Shown here: positions 9,796 through 19,635 of the stretch, one piece after another
Layout: every line of letters starts with the position of its first letter
Numbering within the stretch: the first letter of the stretch is position 1
Origin: Ischnura elegans
Taxonomy: Eukaryota > Arthropoda > Insecta > Odonata > Coenagrionidae
Direction of reading: 5' to 3'
Assembly (NCBI RefSeq): GCF_921293095.1
Contig: NC_060258.1
Span: 9,500,607-9,564,606 of the forward strand
DNA length: 64,000 bases
Notes under the pieces: model-generated
The model's input: the letters and a program-made list of their open reading frames with translations, nothing else
Databases searched by the model: none
Told to the model about the DNA's origin: nothing
Position numbers and translations under genes: made by a program

Positions 9796-12133
9796 ATGAA
9801 AATTACGATGCAGCAGAAGGAAATCCTTCTTCAATTTGTTGAAGGTAAGTAAATACAACTAATTTTTATTTTACTGCTTGTAATATATAGTTCTACATCA
9901 CTATTTACTTTTTAGAAAATGAAAACATCAGAAAGGGGAGATTAAAAAGCACTTTTACGGCCAAAGACGCCGCAAAACTTTGGGAGGAGGTGACACATAC
10001 TTTAAATGGGTGTATGGGACCGAAGAGGTCATGGAAGGAGTGGAGAAAGGTAAGTTTGAAAATTGAATGTAAGCATATGTTGCGATTTTTTTCATTTTTA
10101 ACCATGAATCATCGACAAGGCGTGTTTTTAACCCTTTCGAGACCGCGGAGTTTTCGTCTTAGCTTGACTGCTGTACCGAGCCCGAAGAGACTCTTCTTTC
10201 TCGTGGTACGGAGCATTTTTGGAGGGCATTCGTTAAGAAGGGTCTCGCTGAACCTTTTTCGACCCCTCCACGGTGGGACTCCGCATTATCTCGGACTCTG
10301 AGAGTAGTTGTGCTCCCTCCTTTCCGGGTTTACGACCATACCTGCGGCATTGGTTCGCGGTCAACTTATGCATTGCTTATATGTATTTAGCAAATGGATA
10401 ATTGTTGCTTGCACGTAAATTACAGACATAGAATATAATTCCTCATTTTTATCTGAGCATTTTTAAATTTTAAACGAAGTTCTAAGGCCATTATCAAAGC
10501 ATTTAACGCAGCAACAATTTCCATGTTGATGTTTATACATAACTCGAGATATAAGTTAATATTTGTCGTAGAATTTCGTTTAAAAATTGTAAACGCTGCT
10601 CAAATGACAAACAATTCAATTCTTAGAATTCAATTATTTCTTAAGAAATGAACAAATATTTATTTCGAAAATTGACTCTATAAACAATTGTATGACCGCT
10701 GTCCCTTACCGCTGAGAGGGGTTATAAAAAACGAAGGGTCCGGGTACCTGCTCCCGGATTCGGAGGGTTAATCCTAAACCCTGAAGCTTTGGGTCCCGAG
10801 ACAAAGGCGACCTAAACCCACGATCGTCCTGAAAGGGGGAGAGCTAGAAAACGTATTTATACAGGTTTCGTTTTCTTGACCGGGAAAATCTCACACGTAT
10901 ACATACGCCCGTGGTCTCCCGGGTCAGGAAACGTCCACACGTATATATACGTGTACGGTAGGGAAAAGGTTAAATTTTTCGACTCATAAATGATAAAGAC
11001 GTTTTCGATTAATGAAGCGTTGCTCAAATTTGTTTAGCGATAATGTTAACAGCTATTAATTGAACATCATAGTGGTATCATGACAGACATATCTCTTTAC
11101 AGTCTTGGCAAGATATCAAATCCGCAGCAAAGGGCAAGGCAGCAGCCCTTATAAATGACATTGCTCACACTGGGGGTGGGCCTCCAGTGGCTCTGGAACT
11201 GAGTGAGTTCCAGAGGCGGGTGGCAAACATCATCGGATCAAATGCCATTCATGGTCACCAGAATATTAAGGAGTCACTGATTATTTTTGATGAGGTGAGG
11301 TTTTTTAAAGTTGTCCTTTCAATGATGCATTATCAATAAAAATGTTAGTTCTGCAATATCATACTGAAATTGCTATCATTAGTGTAAAGTGCTATTATAC
11401 CATGTAGTATATTAATTTCAATACTATTAATATATTCTCATTTTTAAGTCGAGCACCTTACAAAAGTAAATTGTTAATTGAAATGAATGTTTAACTGTGG
11501 ACAAAAAGAAGTTTTGTAAGATATAGTGTGAACAACCTAATTGCATACATATTCATGTTGTTTTCAGGGCGCATTTAATTCGCACTTTACTCCTTCCATT
11601 TCAGAACACTAAAGAAATTTCTATAGATTCAGCATCCCCTCCAACCCCTCAATTAAGTTTCAGTGAAAATGATCCTGGCCCTTCCACTTCATCTGTTCCC
11701 TTGCTCCCTGAATATCCATCTGCCACATCAATCCATCACCAAATAAATGCCGATCCTCCTCCATCCTCCTCAGCCACGAAGACACAAAACAAACCCTGTG
11801 GCAAGAGTAAGTGATTTTTTTACGGACAAGCTCATTTTATCAATTGGTTTAAACAGTACTCCACATTAACATTATAAACTTGAAGAACCTGCAGTGATCT
11901 TTTTCTAAATATTGTATTATTTACAAAATAATATATTTCAGGTACCAACAGCAGTGTAGAAAATTTTAAATCCATGCAGGAGAAGCTCATTTCCCTAAAG
12001 GAGAAGTCTTCTCCTGAGGGAAAAAGAAATAGAAGAGGTAAAAAAATTTCATCAGGAATTACAATCCATAGAAAGAGAGAAATTAGAGATGTTGAAGAGA
12101 ATTGTGGTGAAGATTGATAACATTAATTTTTAG
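9796..12133 (+). pseudogene. PIF/Harbinger accessory protein with Myb/SANT-like domain
   Basis: The DNA-binding partner encoded by Harbinger transposons. In this superfamily it brings the HARBI1-type nuclease to DNA and the nucleus. Five exons with GT-AG introns can be read: 9796-9844, 9916-10049, 11103-11294, 11605-11806 and 11942-12133. The trihelix-like Myb region runs from MQQKEILLQFVEG through DAAKLWEEVTHTLNG and RSWKEWRK to SWQDIKSAAKGKAA, followed by the family hallmark HTGGGPP. The middle is Pro/Ser-rich. The last exon should end in a coiled coil, and EIEEVKKFHQELQSIEREK is present, but a 1-nt frame change in the run of A near 12020-12030 puts it out of phase with the exon start. Intron 2 carries a TTAA element (10132-10969). 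The start ATG is the only one upstream of the domain; a fuller 5' end may be lost. Confidence 0.85.
10132..10969. mobile_element. TTAA-flanked piggyBac-like element 2, in an intron
   Basis: Flanked by TTAA at 10128-10131 and 10970-10973. The left end reads CCCTTTCGAGACCG and the right end, reversed, CCTTTTCCCTACCG, so the inverted repeats are imperfect. It is 838 bp and lies entirely within intron 2 of the Harbinger Myb-type gene. Near its right end CACACGTATATATACGTG forms a perfect palindrome. No transposase coding was seen. Confidence 0.65.
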
Positions 12134-12566
12134 ATATGTACTAAGTGTTGTATTTTATTGTGAATTTAATATAAAATTGAGTTCTATCATTGGGTTATTA
12201 ATTATTTAATATGAAGTCCTCTCCTATAACCACTAACTATATTGTATATATCCATGCATATTGAATTCTCAATAACCATATGTATTCATTTAAGTAAATT
12301 TTTCTCTAATAATATTCCATAGAAAAAGTAAGTACCTATACATAACGCCAGGAATAATAGGGTAAAAATAATTGAGAGTGTTTCTGGGAAAGGTGACATT
12401 AAATGAAATCTCTAAATTAAACAAGAGTTTTTATTTGACTCACTGTAAATACAGTATGCAATTGCATTTTATTTATAATTTAGAGTCACTGAATACAGAA
12501 ATTTTTCATCACAAAGTGCAGTAAATGTTAGGCATCTAACTATTATAATAAAGTAATTTTGCTTAA
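12134..12566. other. 3' flank of the Myb-type gene
   Basis: AT-rich, probably the 3' untranslated and intergenic part of the outer Harbinger. No other feature seen. Confidence 0.35.
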
Positions 12567-13143
12567 GGCCCATATCGTCAGTCGCTCCTTCAGATCTCGT
12601 CTTCACTTAGGATTCCTTCGGCGGCCTCCTTCGCGAAGGACGTGATTACGTTCGAGAGACGATCCTCAGTGAAGCTCTTCTTTATCTTCCGACTTAAGCT
12701 GGTCTTTTGGATCATTTTCGTCGCTCATGGAATGTCCGGTTCTGTGATCCGTTCATCCAGTCAAACAAAGACGAAGCATAATTCACCTAGCGTCACATGG
12801 GTCACAAAATATGCAGAAATGGAGCGAATTGGTTACGCGGAAAGAGTTTTTCTGTTTAATTTGGTAATCAAACATAGGGATATTCAAGAAAATAAGAAAA
12901 CGGACGCAGTGACAGTATGTATTGGAATCAGAAATTAAATTAACCGAAAATTCATAGATAATTCATACTTCAAATATAAAACAGACCGAAGCGTGGGAAA
13001 AAAGCAACAAGTTTCCTCAGTTAGATGATTAGTAAATATCAACTATAGTCTTTAGTAGTCGAAACGTACACCTAAACAAAACCAGCATTAACGTAAGCCA
13101 ACATGATGATTAAATAATTCCTGGGGTGTAGGTAATATAATGC

Positions 13144-13512
13144 AAAAAGTTGTTTGCCAACGTGTTGTTTTATTTTAAAGCCTTCATCAGGGCTATGAAT
13201 GAAAAAATGAGAGAACAACGATGCACAATATTGATACATAAATAAAGGTTACAAAAAAGCTTTTATACAACAATATAATTAAAAAATGGGAAAGGAATAC
13301 ACAAGAATTTTGACATTAAAAAAATATCAAAAATATTTTTTTAATGTCAAAATTCTTGTACATTCCTTTCTCATTTTTTTATTGTAATATTGTAAAACAA
13401 GTGTTTTGTAACCTTCATGTATGTATCAATATTGTATATTATTGTCGTCTCATTTCTTCATTCATAGCCCTGATGAAGGTTTTAAAATAAACCGAAACAC
13501 TGGCAAAAAAAC
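13144..13512. repeat. Large foldback (inverted repeat) element
   Basis: Two arms of roughly 170-180 bp face each other around a centre near 13327. The outer left arm reads AAGTTGTTTGCCAACGTGTT and the outer right arm mirrors it as CACTGGCAAAAAAACTT. Both arms contain the phrase CCTTCATCAGGGCTATGAAT or its reverse. The central 40 bases (TGACATTAAAAAAATAT and its reverse) pair almost perfectly. The arms differ at some positions, so this is an old palindromic MITE-like insertion, not an assembly artefact of identical strands. Confidence 0.8.
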
Positions 13513-13611
13513 TTAATCGTACGCGGAAAAAAGGTTTAGTTAGAACTATGAATTCTGATGAAATTTATCAAACTTTTCGGTCGTCATATGGCTCATTGAA
13601 AAATTTAGTAA

Positions 13612-13660
13612 CAATTACCAAACCAATTTGATAAATTATATCAAATTGGTTTGGTAATTG
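13612..13660. repeat. Perfect 22-bp hairpin with 5-nt loop
   Basis: CAATTACCAAACCAATTTG followed by ATA, loop AATTA, then the exact reverse complement. It lies just right of the foldback and is AT-rich. No terminator or RNA function is implied; it may be a micro-inversion or a tiny palindromic insertion. Confidence 0.85.
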
Positions 13661-13851
13661 ATACCGAAATGGCCACAGCAGTTCGATAAAAACAATCAAA
13701 ATCAAAAGATAATAAAACATACGAAGCGTGCACATGTGAAAGATTTTCAATCCAGAAAACACTCTTATGATTTAAAATCATAAAATTAATAGTTTCACGT
13801 AAGTTTATGCCAAAAACATACAAAAAAAAGTTAAAAAAATAACCCGTCGGC

Positions 13852-13924
13852 AAGCAGCATCGAACGTGGGCCCTCCGCATGGTAGCGTCGAGCGCTTACC
13901 ACTAGGCTAACTCGGTTACTGTAC
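13852..13924 (-). repeat. tRNA-derived SINE head or tRNA-like relic
   Basis: Read on the minus strand, the segment has an A box (TAGCCTAGTGGTAAGCGC) and a B-box-like GCCCACGTTCGATGC, with tRNA-like spacing and a CCATGCGGAG stretch where the anticodon arm would be. The acceptor stem pairs only at AACC/GGTT. The poor acceptor and the setting inside a transposon argue for a SINE head or tRNA relic and against a working tRNA gene. Confidence 0.55.
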
Positions 13925-14673
13925 CAACTGCCCACACAAAGATAGTAATATTTTATTAATGTAAATAATCAACCTTTGCGTTGAAATGTGAATAAGACGT
14001 GATTGAACTTTCCCTTTGTAAGCTTAAGAGTAATACTCGATGCACACAATTGCAGTAAGTAGTTACCCCATATTCATATCTAGTGCATATGCGCAAGAAA
14101 ATTTTACTTGTAGGCTTTTTACATCGATGTAGAGATGATTTTAACGTGCTGGGTGATATCCTTAGCATGGATTGAGTCTATAGTATGACGACTTTTATCA
14201 CGTCATTCAACATGATCGCGAATGATTATACCTCAGGAATACCTCCAATTAAGGTTTTTATGTGTCGAAATACACAAACATCTCCTAACAGCTTTAATAT
14301 CCATGATAATACGCTGTTCAATCATTGTCTTTGATGCACCAGCTTACGGATAGCATCGCAATGTAAATCAGAAATAAACAGAAAAATGAACGTAAACAAA
14401 ATTAAAACGTTATCGCCATCACAAATAATAAAAACAAAATCATTTCTACCAACCTATCTTTCATGTAAGGCCTGTTTAAAAATCTTTAAAGTGATGAAAT
14501 GGTTGTGAAGTGGATGTGAAGGTTGGGTCAGACCAACCTACGCTGGCGAGGAGTCCTTCACCAGCAAAGTGCGCTGAAGAAGACCTTCGGACGTCTCTCG
14601 AACTGAAATCTATCCTTTAGGAGCCGAGGAAGATGAAGGATGGCTAAAGAAGCGACTGACAATACGGGCCTAA

Positions 14674-15932
14674 GTCAACAATTATTCTTTATATAAATCA
14701 ACCAAGCTTCTAGAACTTCTACTTAGTGATCAACATGTGGTAGCTATGAAAGTTAGTTAGTGTATGTAATGATTAGGTGTGGAATTACACAAAATAATTT
14801 CTGGCTATGTATAGTATGAACTTCTGCAAAATTAAGATAGAGGTGAATGCTTAACAGGCAATTAGTTCAAGACTTGATACTTCATAATGCTGAAGAAACC
14901 ATGCATTACATGCAATGATATGGCCACAAAAAAGTTTGTAGTTATGCAATCAGACAATAAATTTTTAGTATAGACCATTGATAACTAGTTATTTTAAACA
15001 TGCAATGATCATAATAGGTATCACTCAAAGGGATCCAAGTGAAAAAATAAGAAGCACCATAAAGAATGCAAATAACAATGGCAACTTATGCATTTAACAC
15101 AAGTATACACTAAAGGTAAAATTATCTTTCAATTAGCAAGTCTTACTTGCCTCTATAATTATAATACCTTGAGTGTGCACGACAGGATAGAGAAATACGT
15201 CACAAGAAATGACAGCACTTTTTGGGAAGGCTACATTAAGTAAAAGGGTTTGTGATGAAGAGCTATTCACATCACAAGAACATTGGATTGCACTTGATCA
15301 TACATGCAGAGAAACACCTTCATATTCTGAACAGCCCAGTTCCGTTTTATTTATTTTTTTTTTTTGTTGAAGGTATTCCAGCAGTGAAGATGGGTTCAAA
15401 TTGAGACTTTTTACATATCATCCTGATCAACCCTATTCCACATTAGACATCTCTATTAAATTTTAGTGACACCATTTTCCTATAAAAATCTGAGTGTAAT
15501 CGATGAAACAGAATTGTGAAGTACACCAACTCAATAATTATTGACCCTAAACCTTATGTGTTCTAGTTAAAAATATATAGCTAGAGCCTAAAGTATATCC
15601 TACTCATTTGTTTACTTTATGCATGGGATATAGATAATTTTTGATTGAACACTAAGCCTTGTAAAATATAAACATATACTGCAAACAACTTCAAATTATG
15701 ATCCCACTGAATGGAATGATTCATGATATCAAATGCACTCTAACATGAGTGCAATAACAAAATAAATGAAAACCATGAATAGATAACAATAGTAGGATAA
15801 TTAGTAAGGTAATCATCGCTAGAAATATTTAAATGAACAATATAAGCACTATTTGGACAAAAAAGTGCCAAAAAACTATGTACACAGGCAGTAAAAAGTA
15901 AAATCAAAAGTGAACAATGAAAAAATTAACAT
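14674..15932. other. Unassigned AT-rich spacer downstream of the nuclease gene
   Basis: Lies between the nested Harbinger-type element and the 3' end of the HARBI1-type gene. It includes a poly-T run near 15352. No coding or repeat boundary was supported. Confidence 0.35.
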
Positions 15933-16741
15933 TCAAGTAAAATGAGTGGCAATTAGCCTGTTTCTTATGTCCCGCCCTCGCTGATTCCCAAGTACATTTT
16001 GGTCAGGGACTACATCAACTCCTAATTCCTCCAACTCTACCATGTCTTCAGCATTTAGGGGCAAACCTTCTTCGACACACGTGTTGTGCAGTACAGCACA
16101 GCTATTGACAATTCTGCTCACTTTGTCCGGCAAATAGTGTAATACTCTATGTTTCAAGAGGCATCTCCACCTGCTCTTTAATACCCCTATGCACCTTTCA
16201 ACCGTGCTGCGTGCTCTCGTCAAGGAACGGTTGAAGTTGTCCTCTGGGGTGTTAGGAGCAAAATAACCTGGGACAGGTGTCATCAGCCAGGGGGCAACAG
16301 GGTATCCACTGTCACCTATAGAAATAATTACAGACCAAGTTAATTCTTGTGTCACTAACCTAATAGTCGAAGAAATTAAAATCTTCTATTTTGAAAGTGT
16401 GATAAAATTCCAAAGGGCATATCTGATGGTTTGAATCCAATATTGCTTAGTAAATATGATAACTATGATGTAATGAATAGTACATATTATGTAACCACCG
16501 AGTAGGAATGTTTACCTCAAAATTACAAATAAAATAAAAAGATTAAGATACACCCATTCAAATCATGACTGAGAAACATGGAAAAATAGGCATGTCTATT
16601 ACCCAAGAGCCACACATTGTACCGCTCATATGCTTGAGTGAGGGCTGGCTTTAAAGCAGAATGAGATATGATGTAAGCATCATGAGTCGAGCCACAGTAC
16701 CGAGAGTTGATGTTTGTTATTTTAAGGTCCATGTCACACAC
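15933..16741 (-). pseudogene. PIF/Harbinger nuclease (HARBI1-like), 3' exons
   Basis: DDE-type transposase of the PIF/Harbinger superfamily, minus strand. Exon 16603-16741 encodes VCDMDLKITNINSRYCGSTH followed by DAYIISHSAL; the Asp after GSTH is the second catalytic acid. Exon 15933-16315 continues GDSGYPVAPWLMTPV, then the ARSTVERCIGVLKSRWRCL block with the last catalytic Glu, and CAVLHNTC near the end. The intron 16316-16602 is GT-AG and joins in phase between LLG and DSGYP. The N-terminal exons, with the first catalytic Asp, are not found: a pogo/Tigger element begins at 16960, only 220 bp upstream, and no matching exon was seen beyond it. Paired in opposite orientation with the Myb-type gene at 9796-12133, as is common in Harbinger elements. 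Confidence 0.9.
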
Positions 16742-16959
16742 CTAGAAAAATAATTTCATGCATCTAAATTAGCATTTCAGGTATTGAACTTGATTGAGCC
16801 ATAAGAAGAGTGAGACTTACAATTAAAAATATTACCAATTCCATTCAAATAATGAATTTCAGTAAGTTTTAATCAAGACCAAGGATAGTTTTTTTCTCGG
16901 CAAACATGGCCAGTTAATAGTAACACTATGACTATCTTTGAAAAATATATATATAAGTA

Positions 16960-18935
16960 CAGTGGAACCTCGATCTGTCGTTTTTCAGGGGGATGGATGA
17001 AAAGAACGATGAATGCGGGAAAACGTTAAATGCGGGAATGGTTGTCCGGGTTGCCTATGTCCCAGGATCAGCTGGATTTTTGCGAATTATGACATTCATT
17101 AATGGATTCAAACGAGATTTCAGCTGATTACAGGAATATTATTACTTTATCGAAACACTTAGATCATATTGTTGATTCGACTTATCTCTCTTTCTAAAAT
17201 CCTAAAGGAACAATAGGCCGCCTTGCTAAAAAATGTTTGCACTCCACTCGGAATTTTCACGGCTATTATGCATTTCTTTCTGATGTAAAAATTCTTATCC
17301 ATTAAATGCCATTTCAAGTACGCGTATTTACGAGAGAAATGTGCGTGTTATGCCTCAAACAACTGATTTCGCCGTCGCAGTTATTGGTTATGAAATGGAT
17401 CAAGAAGGCCAAAAATAGTTTATTATTTGAAATGTTCCTTTCTAGCAATTAAATTTTTAATATGATTGAGGCAATGTGGCGTTAATCGTCAGCGGCACGC
17501 CCACCTGATCCTCGGCTTCATCCCACTTCTTGTTTTCACCAGGGATCTCGCTCTACCCCCACCCCTGCCGTCATGTCCTACCGGACATACCGAAGCGTTC
17601 TGCAATATTCACGCATTCTAGCCCGGATTCTTTTCTTCATCATCAATTATTTTCAGTCCATCTTTTAAAGTTCTCACTTGTGTCTTCGGAAGGGCCATGG
17701 TCCGAAGACGAATAAGAATAAAACTAATAAAAATGAAAACGGACTCCATTGAACCCACACAGAAAACACTCGCTAGTTTTAAGTCAACCCACCCCGGAAA
17801 GTACGGAACCACTCGTACGAGGTGAGGTTCAGCACTAATGCTATCGCGTACGGCGTAGGCATAGCTTACTGCAGAGGGTGAAGCAAGACCATATGACTGC
17901 GCAATGAAATTTTTTATCCTATAGAGAAGGCAACTTATCCACTCATTTCTAACAATAAGTTGCTTAGCTCTGGATGAGCAGATGAATTCAGATTGCTAGT
18001 CGAGAGAAACAAAATATCTTGAGAAGATATCGCTTCGTTAACAACTCAGACAAGTGAAACTTGTAGCATAACTCGTAAATTGTAACCAGACGTTCTGTTT
18101 TCGAAAAAAATCGCATCAACTGCCGTGAAGCTCACTATCAGCTGCGAGGATATCGTTATTCGCCAGAAATCACCATTGTATTATTCCAACTCTTTCCTTG
18201 CTTAAAATGCTTAAATAACGTTAGAAATACGTCATGTTTAGTATCAATCTTTACTGAATTACGTGCATATTACTAATATCTCAATATAATAAAAGTATAA
18301 CACCAATTGCCGAAATTCATTTCTACGCACCTTTTGAGCTAATCGGTGATTCATGCAGCAGTTGACCTCCAGAGGTGGGGATCTTTGAAGCGAGTCAGCT
18401 AAAAAAAAGTCAGTGGTCGAGAAAGGGGGAAGCGTGAAAAAGGTTTCTTTTGTTCTCGAGTAACTTGATATTTTCTTTCCAAGCTAAGGTCTTCGTAATA
18501 CAATCCCTGCTCGAGCTGGGACCTTTTTTTTATTTCGCAGAAGAGGAAAGCTTCAGACAGGGAGAGGCGAGTGCTAAATGGAGGGGGATACCGGATATTG
18601 GGAAATGCGATAATGTGACTATCCCACGGCACTCAGTTTCTCCCTATCGCATTTCAATCTCCTGGGGAAGATTCAAACTATGTGTCTGTTGTGATTAGCC
18701 ATAATTAACACGTTGTAAACACTTCGTCTCATTTTTATCAAACGATGAATGCGGGAAAATTATTCGACGGGACCGCGATCTTCAAACGATAAATGCGGGA
18801 AAACGATACTTCGGGGAACGATAGATGCGGGAAAAAATTACATTGTCTTTATGGAACTTAATTTGGGACCAGGAGCGGCGAACGATGAATGCGGGAAAAC
18901 GATGAATGCGGGAACGATAAATCGGGGTTCCACTG
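16960..18935 (-). mobile_element. pogo/Tigger-type element with TA duplication
   Basis: Left end CAGTGGAACCTCGATCTGTC and right end ATCGGGGTTCCACTG are inverted, and both sides carry TA (16958-16959 and 18936-18937). These are Tc1/mariner-pogo features. Near the right end the unit 'gaacgatgaatgcgggaaa' recurs about five times, and one such unit is also present near the left end. A short remnant of a pogo-type helix-turn-helix gene lies inside on the minus strand (17573-17698). The element is 1,976 bp, too short and too eroded to be autonomous. Confidence 0.85.
17573..17698 (-). pseudogene. pogo/Tigger transposase N-terminal remnant
   Basis: From an ATG at 17698 the minus strand reads MALPKTQVRTLKDGLKIIDD, then EEKNPG, a good match in style to the start of the CENP-B/pogo helix-turn-helix of Tigger proteins. 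After a stop, the other half of the helix-turn-helix continues in a shifted frame as CVNIAERFGMSGRT. The rest of the DNA-binding region and the DDE domain are not visible in the element. The remnant supports the pogo assignment made from the ends. Confidence 0.6.
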
Positions 18936-18937
18936 TA

Positions 18938-19635
18938 ACTTGAAATTGCAAGGAAAATTAAACTGCTCATTACATATACATATTGAAGCTGCCATAAGCA
19001 CATAGTCTTACCACTTGTACAGTGGCGGAAAAAATTAACGCAAAGCTCGTTGGCGTCTGAGAGCGGCCAGTTTAGGAACTACTTGTCTTCCAAAATTTTT
19101 CCCTCGTAATGCTCTCATACACCGGGAGTTTTAATAGCAATACATCCCTTATACCGGGGAAATAATCATGCCCATCACATTATGACAAGGCGCAAAAGAT
19201 CCAGCTACGAATTCTTCGCCATATTCTACGAAGTATGCTTCGCCCTCGACTCACCTACAATGGAATCTGCTCTCGTCGGCACATCGTGGACACAGCCAAC
19301 ATATTGAGCATTGAGACTGCCAAGAACCCAATCCTTCCGGTGGTGTAGTGGATAAAGTATCATGCTTCGAATCAGAGGTTCCACAGATCAAGTCCCAGTG
19401 ATGGATGACTTGACGCTGCACACACACTGTAAACATTTTTCAGATCCTAAAACTTCGCAATACCTATCAATAGGTCCATAGGATGATGCATGGCTATTGA
19501 ATTCTTACGCGGTTATTTATTTGTTGAAGTTCAACCACCATATTGCATAGCCATTTGGGCAGTTGACTGTAGAGTGAATTTTGACTACCATTTCCGCGTC
19601 GTCCAACCCAGCTTCAAGTATCCAATCAATTGATT
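18938..19635. other. Spacer before the satellite, with a tRNA-like segment
   Basis: At 19335-19400 the plus strand has an A-box-like TGGTGTAGTGGATAAAGT and a B-box-like CAGATCAAGTCCC, like a decayed tRNA-derived SINE head. No gene is supported. The sequence immediately before the satellite, near 19605, reads CCCAGCTTCAAG. Confidence 0.35.

Larger units (their letters stand above)
12567..14670. mobile_element. Harbinger-type non-autonomous element with TAA duplication
   Basis: The ends are inverted copies of GGCCCATATCGTCAGTCGCT (left) and AGCGACTGACAATACGGGCC (right). Both sides carry TAA (12564-12566 and 14671-14673), the 3-bp target duplication of PIF/Harbinger. The element sits between the Myb-type gene (+) and the nuclease gene (-) of an older Harbinger and enlarges their spacer by 2.1 kb. 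It contains no transposase I could recognise, but itself holds a foldback (13144-13512), a hairpin (13612-13660) and a tRNA-like segment (13852-13924). Confidence 0.85.

Noticed and set aside
9589-9852. 87-codon frame on + running through the TTAA element into the Myb-type first exon
   Set aside because: Upstream half belongs to the MITE; only the part from the ATG at 9796 is consistent with the Harbinger protein.
12642-12938. 98-codon frame on + in the nested Harbinger-type element
   Set aside because: No domain, low-complexity context, and it overlaps the element's GC-rich subterminal region.
13852-13924. Functional tRNA gene
   Set aside because: Acceptor stem pairs over four bases only and the segment lies inside a non-autonomous transposon.
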